From Streptomyces sp. MspMP-M5 (GTDB taxonomy: Bacteria > Actinomycetota > Actinomycetes > Streptomycetales > Streptomycetaceae), in contig NZ_KB891882.1 of assembly GCF_000373585.1 (NCBI RefSeq), positions 78,973 to 142,972 of the forward strand: a stretch of 64,000 nucleotides of DNA, given 5' to 3'. Of this stretch, positions 37,714-46,396 are shown in pieces (position 1 is the stretch's first letter; the number at the start of each line of letters is the position of its first letter). The notes under the pieces were generated by a model, which was not told the DNA's origin, did no database searches, and saw only the letters and a program-made list of their open reading frames with translations. The translations under genes and the position numbers were made by a program.

Positions 37714-37714
37714 C

Positions 37715-40159
37715 TTAAGCGGGGCCGGCCAGTGCGGTCACCGGCTTGGCCAGTGCCACTCCAGAGCCGTCCCGGCGCGGGTCGGGATCCGGCAGCGGGA
37801 CCGGTGCGCCCTTGGCGTCAGCAGCCCGCACCGGCGCCGGGCCGGCCCAGGCCATCGTCAGGCAGTCCTCGCCCTTCAGGAACCGCTGACAGCGCACACC
37901 ACCGGTGGCCCGGCCCTTGCGCGGGTACTGGTCGAACGGGGTGAGCTTGGCCGTCGCCACCGAGTCGTCCAGCGTGCCGTGCGAACCGGCGACCGTGAAC
38001 ACCGCGGCGTCCGCGGCCGGATCGACCGCCGCGAAGGCGATCACCTTCGCGCCCTGGCCCAGCTTGATGCCCGCCATACCGCCCGCCGGCCGTCCCTGCG
38101 GCCGTACCTGCGACGCCGGATACCGCAGCAGCTGTGCCTCGTCGGTGATGAAGACCAGGTCCTCCTCGCCCGTACGCAGCTCCGCTGCGCCCACGATGCG
38201 GTCGCCCTCCTTGAGGGTGATGACCTCCAACTCGTCCTTGTTGGACGGATAGTCGGGCACCACCCGCTTGACGACGCCCTGCTCCGTGCCGAGCGCGAGC
38301 CCCGGCGAGGACTCGTCCAGCGTCGTCAGGCAGACCAGTTGCTCGCCGTCCTCGAGACTCAGGAACTCCGAGATCTGCGCACCACCGGCGACACTGGGCG
38401 TCGCGGAGTCCGGAAGCTGCGGCAGGTCGATCACCGTCAGCCGCAGCAGCCGCCCGAGGGACGTCACCGCGCCCACCTCGCCGCGCGCCGTCGCCGGCAC
38501 CGCCGAGACGATCACGTCGTGCTTGGCGCGCTTGGCGTCGGCGTCGAACGACGTCTCCGCCGTGGTCGTGCGCGCCAGCAGGCCCGTGGACGACAGCAGC
38601 ACCCGGCACGGGTCGTCGGAGACCTCCAGCGGCACCGCGGCGACCGAGGTGCCCGCGGACTCCAGCAGGACCGTGCGCCGCGGCGTGCCGTACTTCTTCG
38701 CGACCGAGGCCAGCTCGCCGGAGACCAGCTTGCGCAGTTCGGCGTCCGACTCCAGGATCCGGGTCAGCTCCGCGATCTCGGACTCCAGCCGGTCGCGCTC
38801 CGCCTCCAGCTCGATCCGGTCGAACTTGGTCAGCCGGCGCAGCGGAGTGTCCAGGATGTACTGCGTCTGCACGTCGCTCAGCGAGAACCGGGCCATCAGG
38901 CGCTCCCTGGCCTGGGCGCTGTTCTCGCTGGACCGGATCAGGCGGATGACCTCGTCGATGTCCACCAGGGCCGTCAGCAGGCCCTCGACCAGGTGGAGCC
39001 GGTCGCGCCGCTTGGTGCGGCGGAACTCGCTGCGCCGGCGCACCACGTCGAAGCGGTGGTCGACGTAGACCTCCAGCAGCTCCTTGAGGCCGAGCGTCAG
39101 CGGCTGGCCGTCCACCAGGGCGACGTTGTTGATGCCGAAGGACTCTTCCATCGGCGTGAGCTTGTAGAGCTGCTCCAGCACGGCCTCCGGATTGAAGCCG
39201 TTCTTCACCTCGATCACCAGGCGCAGGCCGTGCTCGCGGTCGGTGAGGTCCTTCACGTCCGCGATGCCCTGGAGCTTCTTGGCCCCCACCAGGTCCTTGA
39301 TCTTGGAGATGACCTTCTCCGGGCCGACCGTGAAGGGGAGTTCGGTGACGACCAGGCCCTTGCGGCGGGCGGTGACGTTCTCCACCGAGACCGTGGCGCG
39401 GATCTTGAATGTGCCGCGACCCTTCTCGTAGGCGTCCCGCACACCGTTCAGGCCCACGATCCGGCCGCCCGTCGGCAGGTCCGGACCCGGTACGAACCGC
39501 ATCAGGGAGTCGAGATCGGCGTTCGGGTGCTTGATCAGGTGGCGGGCCGCGGCGATCACCTCGCCGAGGTTGTGCGGCGGCATGTTCGTCGCCATACCGA
39601 CGGCGATGCCGGACGACCCGTTGACGAGGAGGTTCGGATACGCGGCGGGGAGGGTGACCGGTTCCTGCTCCTGGCCGTCGTAGTTCGGCGTGAAGTCGAC
39701 GGTGTCCTCGTCGATGGACTCCGTCATCAGGGACGTCGCCGACGCCATCCGGCACTCGGTGTACCGCATCGCGGCGGGCGGGTCGTCGTTGCCCAGGGAG
39801 CCGAAGTTGCCGTGGCCGTCCACCAGGGGCAGTCGCATCGAGAACGGCTGCGCCATGCGCACCAGGGCGTCGTAGATCGACGCGTCGCCGTGCGGGTGGA
39901 GCTTACCCATCACCTCGCCGACGACCCGGGCGCACTTCACATAGCCGCGGTCGGGCCGCAGGCTCATCTCGTTCATCTGGTAGAGGATGCGGCGGTGCAC
40001 GGGCTTGAGACCGTCGCGGGCGTCCGGCAGGGCGCGAGAGTAGATGACCGAATACGCGTACTCGAGGAAGGAACCCTGCATCTCGTCGACGACGTCGATG
40101 TCGAGGATCCTCTCCTCGAAGTCGTCCGGCGGCGGGGTCTTCGTGCTGCGGCGGGCCAT
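37715..40159 (-). CDS. parC: DNA topoisomerase IV subunit A (ParC; gyrA2)
   Basis: 814 residues. Breakage-reunion domain: [36 protein letters not shown], and catalytic Tyr134 in AAMRYTE. The long coiled coil contains [14 protein letters not shown]. The C-terminal part is a beta-pinwheel of repeats but lacks the gyrase GyrA-box, as expected for ParC. Quinolone region: Ala93 at the position of E. coli GyrA Ser83, with Asp97 kept, as in other actinobacterial enzymes. Partner of ParE at 29710. A directly repeated GGGTCAACGC lies upstream. Confidence 0.95.
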   Translation of the reverse strand: MARRSTKTPPPDDFEERILDIDVVDEMQGSFLEYAYSVIYSRALPDARDGLKPVHRRILYQMNEMSLRPDRGYVKCARVVGEVMGKLHPHGDASIYDALVRMAQPFSMRLPLVDGHGNFGSLGNDDPPAAMRYTECRMASATSLMTESIDEDTVDFTPNYDGQEQEPVTLPAAYPNLLVNGSSGIAVGMATNMPPHNLGEVIAAARHLIKHPNADLDSLMRFVPGPDLPTGGRIVGLNGVRDAYEKGRGTFKIRATVSVENVTARRKGLVVTELPFTVGPEKVISKIKDLVGAKKLQGIADVKDLTDREHGLRLVIEVKNGFNPEAVLEQLYKLTPMEESFGINNVALVDGQPLTLGLKELLEVYVDHRFDVVRRRSEFRRTKRRDRLHLVEGLLTALVDIDEVIRLIRSSENSAQARERLMARFSLSDVQTQYILDTPLRRLTKFDRIELEAERDRLESEIAELTRILESDAELRKLVSGELASVAKKYGTPRRTVLLESAGTSVAAVPLEVSDDPCRVLLSSTGLLARTTTAETSFDADAKRAKHDVIVSAVPATARGEVGAVTSLGRLLRLTVIDLPQLPDSATPSVAGGAQISEFLSLEDGEQLVCLTTLDESSPGLALGTEQGVVKRVVPDYPSNKDELEVITLKEGDRIVGAAELRTGEEDLVFITDEAQLLRYPASQVRPQGRPAGGMAGIKLGQGAKVIAFAAVDPAADAAVFTVAGSHGTLDDSVATAKLTPFDQYPRKGRATGGVRCQRFLKGEDCLTMAWAGPAPVRAADAKGAPVPLPDPDPRRDGSGVALAKPVTALAGPA

Positions 40160-40467
40160 CGCGGCTGCGGCTCCTTCTGCTGCGTCTACTGCCGATGTGT
40201 GATCACTGCTGTTGGGTCAACGCTTCGGGTCAACGCCGGGGACCGACGTTGACCGCCCGGCCGGCGGACCGACCGGCGAGTCCGATGAGTCTGACGCGGA
40301 CCATTGTGGACCGCCCCACTGACAACGCTCACCACGACTCCCCCCTTCGCACCCCGCCGCGGGCCACGGCGCATGTTCGGGGCCCTTCCTCACGGGAACT
40401 TCGCCAGATGCCGACGCGGTTGCATACAGTGACAGAACTTCCTCGCAAGCGGATCGAAGGGACGTAC
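40160..40467. promoter_or_regulatory. Divergent promoter region parC / M16 peptidase, with GTCAAC repeats
   Basis: GGGTCAACGC occurs at 40214-40223 and 40228-40237 (14-bp period), with an inverted CGTTGACC at 40247-40254. On the minus strand each gives TTGACC, a possible -35 for parC. The rest of the 308 bp shows nothing else. Confidence 0.4.
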
Positions 40468-41814
40468 ATGCCCATGGGTCACACGGCCACAGAACAAGCC
40501 GGCTCCGGCGGCCTGACAGCGACCGAGCACCGGCTGGCCAACGGCCTGCGCGTGGTGCTCTCCGAGGACCATCTGACGCCGGTGGCGGCCGTCTGCCTGT
40601 GGTACGACGTCGGCTCGCGCCACGAGGTCAAGGGCCGTACGGGCCTGGCTCACCTCTTCGAGCACCTGATGTTCCAGGGGTCCGCGCAGGTGAAGGGCAA
40701 TGGCCACTTCGAGCTCGTCCAGGGCGCCGGTGGCTCGCTCAACGGGACCACCAGTTTCGAGCGCACCAACTACTTCGAGACCATGCCCGCCCACGAGCTG
40801 GAGCTCGCCCTCTGGCTGGAGGCGGACCGGATGGGCTCGCTGCTGGTCGCGCTCGACGAGGAGTCCCTGGAGAACCAGCGCGACGTCGTCAAGAACGAGC
40901 GCCGTCAGCGCTACGACAACGTCCCCTACGGCACGGCCTTCGAGAAGCTGACGGCCATGGCCTACCCCGAGGGGCACCCGTACCACCACACGCCCATCGG
41001 GTCGATGGCCGACCTCGACGCTGCCTCCCTGGAGGACGCGCGGGCCTTCTTCCGCACGTACTACGCGCCCAACAACGCGGTCCTGTCCATCGTGGGCGAC
41101 ATCGACCCCGAGCAGACGCTGGCCTGGGTGGAGAAGTACTTCGGCTCGATCCCGTCGCACGACGGCAAGCAGCCGCCGCGCGACGGCAGCCTGCCGGAGA
41201 CCATCGGCGACCAGCTCCGCACCGTCGTCAAGGAGGACGTCCCCTCCCGGGCCCTGATGGCCGCCTACCGCCTCCCGCAGGACGGCTCCCGCGAGGCCGA
41301 CGCCGCCGATCTCGCGCTCACCATCCTGGGCGGCGGCGAGTCCTCGCGCCTGTACAACCGCCTGGTGCGCCGCGACCGGAGCGCGGTCGCCGCCGGCTTC
41401 GGCCTGCTGCGGCTGGCCGGCGCGCCCTCGCTGGGCTGGCTGGACGTGAAGACGTCCGGCGGCACGGAGGTGCCCGCCATCGAGGCCGCCGTCGACGAGG
41501 AGTTGGCCCGTTTTGCCGAAGAGGGCCCGACCCCCGAGGAGATGGAGCGGGCCCAGGCCCAGCTGGAGCGCGAATGGCTGGACCGGCTCGCCACGGTCAG
41601 CGGCCGCGCCGACGAACTGTGCCGCTTCGCCGTCCTGTTCGGCGATCCGCAGCTCGCGCTGACCGCCGTCCAGCGCGTCCTGGAGATCAGCCCGCTGGAG
41701 GTGCAGGCGGTCGCCAAGGCCCGGCTGCGCCCCGACAACCGCGCCGTGCTCGTCTACGAGCCCACCGCGCAGACCGACGCCGCCGGCACCGAGGAAGAGG
41801 AGGCGGCCAAGTGA
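40468..41814 (+). CDS. M16 zinc metallopeptidase (catalytic subunit)
   Basis: 448 residues from ATG 40468 (GAAGGGAC before it). The inverted zinc motif HLFEH is at 62-66, with downstream Glu in ENQRDVVKNERRQRYDN, the M16 third ligand region. RLYNRLVRRDRSAV is the typical C-terminal R-Y motif. It is a cytoplasmic insulinase/processing-peptidase-like enzyme with no signal peptide. The gene overlaps its non-catalytic partner by 4 bp (GTGA), so the two probably form a heterodimer like alpha/beta mitochondrial processing peptidase. Confidence 0.92.
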   Translation: MPMGHTATEQAGSGGLTATEHRLANGLRVVLSEDHLTPVAAVCLWYDVGSRHEVKGRTGLAHLFEHLMFQGSAQVKGNGHFELVQGAGGSLNGTTSFERTNYFETMPAHELELALWLEADRMGSLLVALDEESLENQRDVVKNERRQRYDNVPYGTAFEKLTAMAYPEGHPYHHTPIGSMADLDAASLEDARAFFRTYYAPNNAVLSIVGDIDPEQTLAWVEKYFGSIPSHDGKQPPRDGSLPETIGDQLRTVVKEDVPSRALMAAYRLPQDGSREADAADLALTILGGGESSRLYNRLVRRDRSAVAAGFGLLRLAGAPSLGWLDVKTSGGTEVPAIEAAVDEELARFAEEGPTPEEMERAQAQLEREWLDRLATVSGRADELCRFAVLFGDPQLALTAVQRVLEISPLEVQAVAKARLRPDNRAVLVYEPTAQTDAAGTEEEEAAK

Positions 41815-43235
41815 CCGACGCCACCACCCCCGCAGACGCCCCCGTGAGCACCATGGACTTCCACCCGCAGCCTCGGGGCGGCGCCCCCAAGCCGTGGGCC
41901 TTTCCCGCGCCCGAGCGCAGCCGGCTGGCCAACGGCCTGACCCTGCTGACCAGCCACCGCCCCGGCCAGCAGGTCGTCGCCGTGGAGGTCAACCTCGTCG
42001 CGCCCCTGGAGGCCGAGCCCGAGGGCCTCGACGGCGTTGCCACGATCATGGCCCGCGCCCTGTCCGAGGGCACCGACAAGCACACCGCCGAGGAGTTCGC
42101 CGCCGAGCTGGAGCGTTGCGGCGCCACCCTGGACGCGCACGCCGACCACCCCGGTGTACGGGTCTCCCTGGAGGTCCCGGCCTCCCGGTTGCCGCGCGCC
42201 CTCGGCCTGCTCGCCGACGCGCTGCGCGCCCCCGCCTTCCCGGACAGCGAGATCGAACGGCTGGTCCGCAACCGCCTCGACGAGATCCCGCACGAGCTGG
42301 CGAACCCGGCCCGGCGTGCCGCGATGGCGCTCTCCAAGGAGCTGTTTCCGGCCACCTCCCGGATGTCGCGGCCCCGTCAGGGCACCGAGGAGACCGTGGC
42401 ACGGATCGACGCGGGCGCCGTCCGCGCCTTCTACGACGCGCACGTCCGGCCGGCCACCGGCACCGCCGTCATCGTCGGCGACTTCACCGGCGTCGACCTG
42501 GACGCTGCGCTGGCCGACACCCTCGGCGCCTGGACGGGCTCCACGGCCGAGCCGCAGAAGCCCTCGCCGGTGGTCGCCGACGACACCGGCCGCGTGGTGA
42601 TCGTCGACCGTCCCGGTGCCGTCCAGACGCAACTGCTCATCGGGCGGATCGGTGCCGACCGGCACGACCAGGTATGGCCCGCCCAGGTGCTCGGCACGTA
42701 CTGCCTGGGCGGCACCCTCACGTCCCGTCTGGACCGGGTGCTGCGCGAGGAGAAGGGTTACACCTACGGGGTGCGCTCCTTCGGGCAGGTACTGCGCTCC
42801 ACCGCCCCGTCCTCCCCGGAGGGGGCCACCGGAGCCGCTCTGCTGGCCATCAGCGGGTCGGTGGACACCGCGTCCACCGGGCCGGCCCTCCAGGACCTGT
42901 GGACGGTGCTGCGCACCCTCGCGGCAGAGGGGCTGACGGACGCCGAGCGCGATGTCGCGGTGCAGAACCTCGTCGGTGTCGCGCCGCTGAAGTACGAGAC
43001 CGCCGCCGCGGTCGCCGGCACGCTGGCCGACCAGGTGGAGCAGCAGCTTCCCGACGACTATCAGGCGCAGTTGTACGTCCGGCTCGCGGAGACCGGCACG
43101 GTCGAGGCGACCGCCGCGGTCGTCAACGCCTTCCCGGTGGACCGGCTGGTGACGGTCCTGGTGGGTGACGCGGCCCAGATCGCCGAGCCGGTCAAGGCGT
43201 TGGGCATCGGCGAGGTGACGGTCGTCAGCGGCTGA
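41811..43235 (+). CDS. M16-family peptidase, non-catalytic partner
   Basis: 474 residues from GTG 41811. The M16 fold is clear (RLANGLTLLTSHRPGQQVVAVEVN, TLTSRLDRVLREEKGYTYGVRS), but no HxxEH is present: the helix that should carry it reads GVATIMARALSEG. It therefore supplies the R/Y substrate-binding half to the upstream catalytic subunit. Translationally coupled by the GTGA overlap. A strong terminator follows. Confidence 0.9.
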   Translation: MTDATTPADAPVSTMDFHPQPRGGAPKPWAFPAPERSRLANGLTLLTSHRPGQQVVAVEVNLVAPLEAEPEGLDGVATIMARALSEGTDKHTAEEFAAELERCGATLDAHADHPGVRVSLEVPASRLPRALGLLADALRAPAFPDSEIERLVRNRLDEIPHELANPARRAAMALSKELFPATSRMSRPRQGTEETVARIDAGAVRAFYDAHVRPATGTAVIVGDFTGVDLDAALADTLGAWTGSTAEPQKPSPVVADDTGRVVIVDRPGAVQTQLLIGRIGADRHDQVWPAQVLGTYCLGGTLTSRLDRVLREEKGYTYGVRSFGQVLRSTAPSSPEGATGAALLAISGSVDTASTGPALQDLWTVLRTLAAEGLTDAERDVAVQNLVGVAPLKYETAAAVAGTLADQVEQQLPDDYQAQLYVRLAETGTVEATAAVVNAFPVDRLVTVLVGDAAQIAEPVKALGIGEVTVVSG

Positions 43236-43282
43236 CCCTCGGTGTGACGGGCCCTCACCCGACGGCTCGTCATCTGTCGACA

Positions 43283-43322
43283 AAGCGGCTCCCGTGGCAG
43301 GCACTTGCCACGGGAGCCGCTT
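43283..43322 (+). terminator. Terminator after the M16 operon
   Basis: AAGCGGCTCCCGTGGCA / TGCCACGGGAGCCGCTT, perfect 17-bp arms, loop GGCACT, 48 bp past the stop. Confidence 0.95.
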
Positions 43323-43539
43323 CGCGTGTGCGCCATGTCCTCCGTGCCCGCGGAGGGAACGACCCGTGGGAACCGTGCTGCGCGGACGGACGAAGATGCC
43401 CGGCCGGTTGTGCCGGTTGCCCGTTTCGCGTGTGGCGTGGCGCACAAAATTCCGGTTCTGTTTGCCGATCGAAAGTTGTCCCGATTAGCGTCGGTCCGGC
43501 TGTTCGTCACAAGTCCGCCACACCCGTGGCACCGGACAG

Positions 43540-43690
43540 TCATCGCCGAGTCCCCGTATGGCGCGAGCCAGGGGAGCCGGGGACCCACACGTCCCTTGGG
43601 GTGAATCGGGCGCCTCCCCGGAGGAGCCCGTAGGAGACCTTCCTGCTCCGAACCCGTCAGCTAACCCGGTAGGCGAGAAGGAAGGAAAGG
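43540..43690 (+). ncRNA. c-di-AMP riboswitch (ydaO-yuaA type)
   Basis: The leader carries the conserved Streptomyces ydaO landmarks in order: CGCCGAGTCC, AGGGGAGCCGGGGACCCA, TTGGGGTGAATCGG, a variable hairpin, AGACCTTCCTGCTCCGAA, CCCGTCAGCTAACCCGGTAG and GAGAAGGAAGGAAAGG, ending 12 bp before the M23 start. In Streptomyces this RNA precedes cell-wall lytic enzyme genes (rpfA and M23 peptidases) and shuts them off when c-di-AMP is high (established). A likely promoter with TAGCGT as -10 lies around 43460-43490. Confidence 0.92.
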
Positions 43691-43702
43691 ACCAGCCCGT
43701 AC

Positions 43703-44482
43703 ATGGCGTTCACCCGTGCCACCGGGAAGCACCGCCGCGCGAGCCGCACCGCTCGCACCACCCGCAACCTCGCCGGCATAGCCACCCTCGCCGCCTCCGG
43801 TGTCGTCGCCTCCGTGGCGTCGCCCGCGCTGGCCGCCACGGACGAGCCCTCTCCCCACGACACCGGCCTCCAGCAGGCCGTCGTGATGGCCGACGAACTC
43901 GCCGTCCGGATCGAGGCCCAGGCAGACGCGCAGCAGGCCGCCGCCGAGGCCGCAGTGGCCAGGGCGAAGGCCGAAGCGGAGGCCGTCCGGCGGGCCGAGG
44001 TGGCGAAGAAGAAGGCCGACGAGGAGCGCGCGGCCAAGGTGCGCGCCGCCCGCGAGGCCGAGCGCGAGCGCCTCAACACCTTCGTCGCCCCCGTGAGCGG
44101 CTCCTACGTCTCCACGGCGTACAAGGCGTCCAGCGGCCTGTGGTCCTCGGGCAGCCACACCGGCATCGACTTCCACGCCGCCTACGGCACTCCCGTCCAC
44201 GCGGTCGGTTCGGGCACCGTCGTCGAGGCCGGCTGGGGCGGCGCGTACGGCAACAACGTCGTGATCAAGATGAACGACGGTACGTACACCCAATACGGTC
44301 ACCTTTCGTCGATCGGGGTGACGGTCGGCCAGGCGGTCACCCCGGGGCAGCAGATCGCCCTCTCCGGCAACACCGGCAACACCACGGGCCCGCACCTCCA
44401 CTTCGAGGCGCGGACCGGCCCGGACTACGGCTCGGACGTCGACCCGGTCGCCTACCTCCGCGCGCACGGCGTCACCGTCTGA
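43703..44482 (+). CDS. Secreted M23 peptidoglycan endopeptidase
   Basis: 259 residues. Signal peptide with twin-basic start, cut probably after PALA (residue 44/45). An Ala/Lys/Glu coiled coil (about 75-125) precedes the M23 domain: SHTGIDFHAAYG (zinc ligands His, Asp), VIKMNDGTYTQYGHLSS, and GPHLHFEART (HxH). It cleaves peptidoglycan crosslinks outside the cell. The start is fixed by the riboswitch's GAAGGAAAGG ribosome site. Regulation by c-di-AMP links it to osmotic/cell-wall state, germination and growth. Confidence 0.93.
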   Translation: MAFTRATGKHRRASRTARTTRNLAGIATLAASGVVASVASPALAATDEPSPHDTGLQQAVVMADELAVRIEAQADAQQAAAEAAVARAKAEAEAVRRAEVAKKKADEERAAKVRAAREAERERLNTFVAPVSGSYVSTAYKASSGLWSSGSHTGIDFHAAYGTPVHAVGSGTVVEAGWGGAYGNNVVIKMNDGTYTQYGHLSSIGVTVGQAVTPGQQIALSGNTGNTTGPHLHFEARTGPDYGSDVDPVAYLRAHGVTV

Positions 44483-44515
44483 CCCACCTGGACCTCCGCC
44501 GCAACACCGTCCCCC

Positions 44516-44554
44516 TGGAGCCCCGGCCCGCCACCCCGGCAGGCCGGGGCTCCA
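44516..44554 (+). terminator. Terminator after the M23 gene
   Basis: TGGAGCCCCGGCC / GGCCGGGGCTCCA, 13-bp arms, 34 bp past the stop. Confidence 0.85.
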
Positions 44555-44721
44555 CCGTCTCCCCGGAAAGGCCGCCGCAGGGCTCACCGGATGCCGTGCA
44601 TCGGCCGAAAAGCTCCGGTCAATTCGCGAGATCCCGAGGGAGAATTCCCCATGGTCGAATAGGGTCAGGGAATGCCGCCAAAGGGGCGGCGCTCCCGGGG
44701 ATTACGGCGGAGGCACGGACG

Positions 44722-45408
44722 ATGCGAGGCCATATTTCTGCGCATGCGGTGTGCACGGCGATTCGCGACGATATCGTCTCCGGCGCGCTGGCGCCGGGCA
44801 GCCGGCTGATCGAGGACATTCTCGCCGCGCGGTACGGCGTATCCAGGGTCCCCGTGCGGGAAGCGCTGCGCACACTGCAGTCCGAGGGCTTCGTCACCAC
44901 CCGCCATCACGCCGGCGCCTGCGTCGCCGAACTCACCGAACAGGAGGCCGCCGACCTCCTCGACCTCCGCACCCTCGTGGAGCCGCTGGGCGCCGCCCGC
45001 GCGGCCGCCCGCCGCACCTCCGCTCATCTCAAGGTGCTGCGCGGCCTGGTACGGCTCGGCCGCGAGCGGTCCCGGCACGGCCACCCTGCCGACCTGTGCC
45101 AACTGGACGGCTGGTTCCACGAAACGCTCGCCCAGGCGGCCGGCAGCCCCAGCCTCACTGCGCTTCTCACCCAGCTGCGGCGCAAGATCGAGTGGATGTA
45201 CGTCATGGAGCCACCGTCCCGAGTCACCGCATCGTGGGACGAGCACGGTGCCGTACTTGACGCGGTGGCCCGGGGCGATGCGGAACGGGCGCGTGCCCTC
45301 ATGACAGCGCACATCGAACGGTCGCTTCCCGTGTACCGGCTGCGCCGCGCGGCTCCCGCTGTGAGGGACCCGAAACGCCCCGTCAACACGGCACGCGCCC
45401 GGGCTTAA
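44722..45408 (+). CDS. GntR-family regulator (FCD type)
   Basis: 228 residues from ATG 44722 with GGCGGAGG upstream. Winged helix: AIRDDIVSGALAPGSRLIEDILAARYGVSRVPVREALRTLQSEGFV. The FCD domain follows (LLDLRTLVEPLGAARAA, LDGWFHETLAQAAGSPSLTALL, DEHGAVLDAVARGDAERARALM), with Asp/His metal or acid ligands partly kept. An effector is likely an organic acid. It precedes ptsH on the opposite strand (convergent), so no target is evident. Confidence 0.85.
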   Translation: MRGHISAHAVCTAIRDDIVSGALAPGSRLIEDILAARYGVSRVPVREALRTLQSEGFVTTRHHAGACVAELTEQEAADLLDLRTLVEPLGAARAAARRTSAHLKVLRGLVRLGRERSRHGHPADLCQLDGWFHETLAQAAGSPSLTALLTQLRRKIEWMYVMEPPSRVTASWDEHGAVLDAVARGDAERARALMTAHIERSLPVYRLRRAAPAVRDPKRPVNTARARA

Positions 45409-45827
45409 CAATGGCCCCGTATACAAAGAGGCGGGAAAGGGAATTGCCTGTGTGAGTGAGGGCGGCGGGAAGGTGAGAGGGTGAAGGTGGAGCGCTCGTA
45501 TTCGATGCTTCGGTGCTCGATAATCTGCGCCCGTTCCTCGTCCCCGGTTTCCGTGGTCTCGCCGTGAAGAAATGTGCAGCGGCGCGGATTCCGGCCGCCG
45601 ATGCCGGGATTTCATGCGCTTCGCTACGCCGGAAACCGCCGCTTCGCTACGAGAAAAACAGCCGTGCGTCCTTTCCGGGCTCGTGTCTAATGTCCCGGTG
45701 GCCTCTTCTCCTTCTCCCCGCGAGCTGCCGGACGTCAGTGAGACGCCGGCCGACGACTCCGCTGCCGGGCACGACACCGAGGACGCCCCGGAGGGGCACA
45801 GTCCCTGTGACGCCGCCCCAGCGAAAC
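45409..45827. other. Gap between GntR gene and ptsH terminator
   Basis: 419 bp. I see no gene, promoter or repeat. A GTATAC palindrome at about 45419 just after the GntR stop is the only small feature. Confidence 0.35.
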
Positions 45828-45872
45828 GGCCCCGCCGCGGGACCCGGTTTTCCCGGTCACCGCGGCGGGGCC
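45828..45872. terminator. ptsH terminator
   Basis: GGCCCCGCCGCGG / CCGCGGCGGGGCC, 13-bp perfect arms, 19-bp loop with inner GACCCGG...CCGGTC pairing, 44 bp beyond the ptsH stop. Confidence 0.85.
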
Positions 45873-45916
45873 GCGTCAGCAGAGGTGGGGGAGAGGGCAC
45901 CCGGCCCCGGCGCTCC

Positions 45917-46198
45917 TCAGACGGTCTCGGGGAGCTCCTCAAGACCCTCCGCGACCAGCTTCGCCAGACGGTCGAGCGCGGCCTCGGCGCCCTCTGCGTC
46001 GGAGGCCAGCACGATCTCCTCGCCACCCTGGGCGCCCAGGCCCAGGACCGCGAGCATGGAGGCGGCGTTGACAGGGTTGCCGTCCGCCTTGGAGATCGTC
46101 ATCGGGACACCGGAGGCGGTGGCCGCTCGGACGAAGATCGACGCGGGGCGGGCGTGCAGGCCCTCGGCCCAACCGACATTGACGCGGCGCTCAGCCAT
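45917..46198 (-). CDS. ptsH: Phosphocarrier protein HPr
   Basis: 93 residues from ATG 46198. GLHARPAS carries His15, phosphorylated by EI-P and passed to EIIA proteins for sugar (notably N-acetylglucosamine) uptake. AASMLAVLGLGAQGGE is the regulatory-helix region with Ser47 at the position of B. subtilis Ser46. The DasR dre site 24 bp upstream of the start shows direct control by the GlcNAc-sensing regulator. EI (ptsI) and crr are not in the window. Confidence 0.95.
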   Translation of the reverse strand: MAERRVNVGWAEGLHARPASIFVRAATASGVPMTISKADGNPVNAASMLAVLGLGAQGGEEIVLASDAEGAEAALDRLAKLVAEGLEELPETV

Positions 46199-46222
46199 GG
46201 TGTTGCCCTTCAAAGTCGTGAC

Positions 46223-46238
46223 TGTTGTCTAGACCATT
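46223..46238 (-). promoter_or_regulatory. DasR-responsive element (dre)
   Basis: Minus strand AATGGTCTAGACAACA against consensus A(G/C)TGGTCTAGACCA(G/C)T: the core TGGTCTAGAC is intact. DasR is known to control the pts genes in S. coelicolor. Confidence 0.85.
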
Positions 46239-46396
46239 CTGGCATGCGGCCCGGAGTGGTCCCGAAGCCCTTCGTTCCGGAGTCCCGGCCGGGCCGTCCG
46301 GACCTCCTTCCCGGCCCTCGGCCCCGAGGCGAGGCCCGGGAAATCGAGCGTACGCACGCCGAGCCCGTTGTCGGTGCCCCGCCGTACTCTGTCCGC

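Noticed and set aside
37691..40252. 853-codon plus-strand frame
   Set aside because: Antisense shadow of parC.
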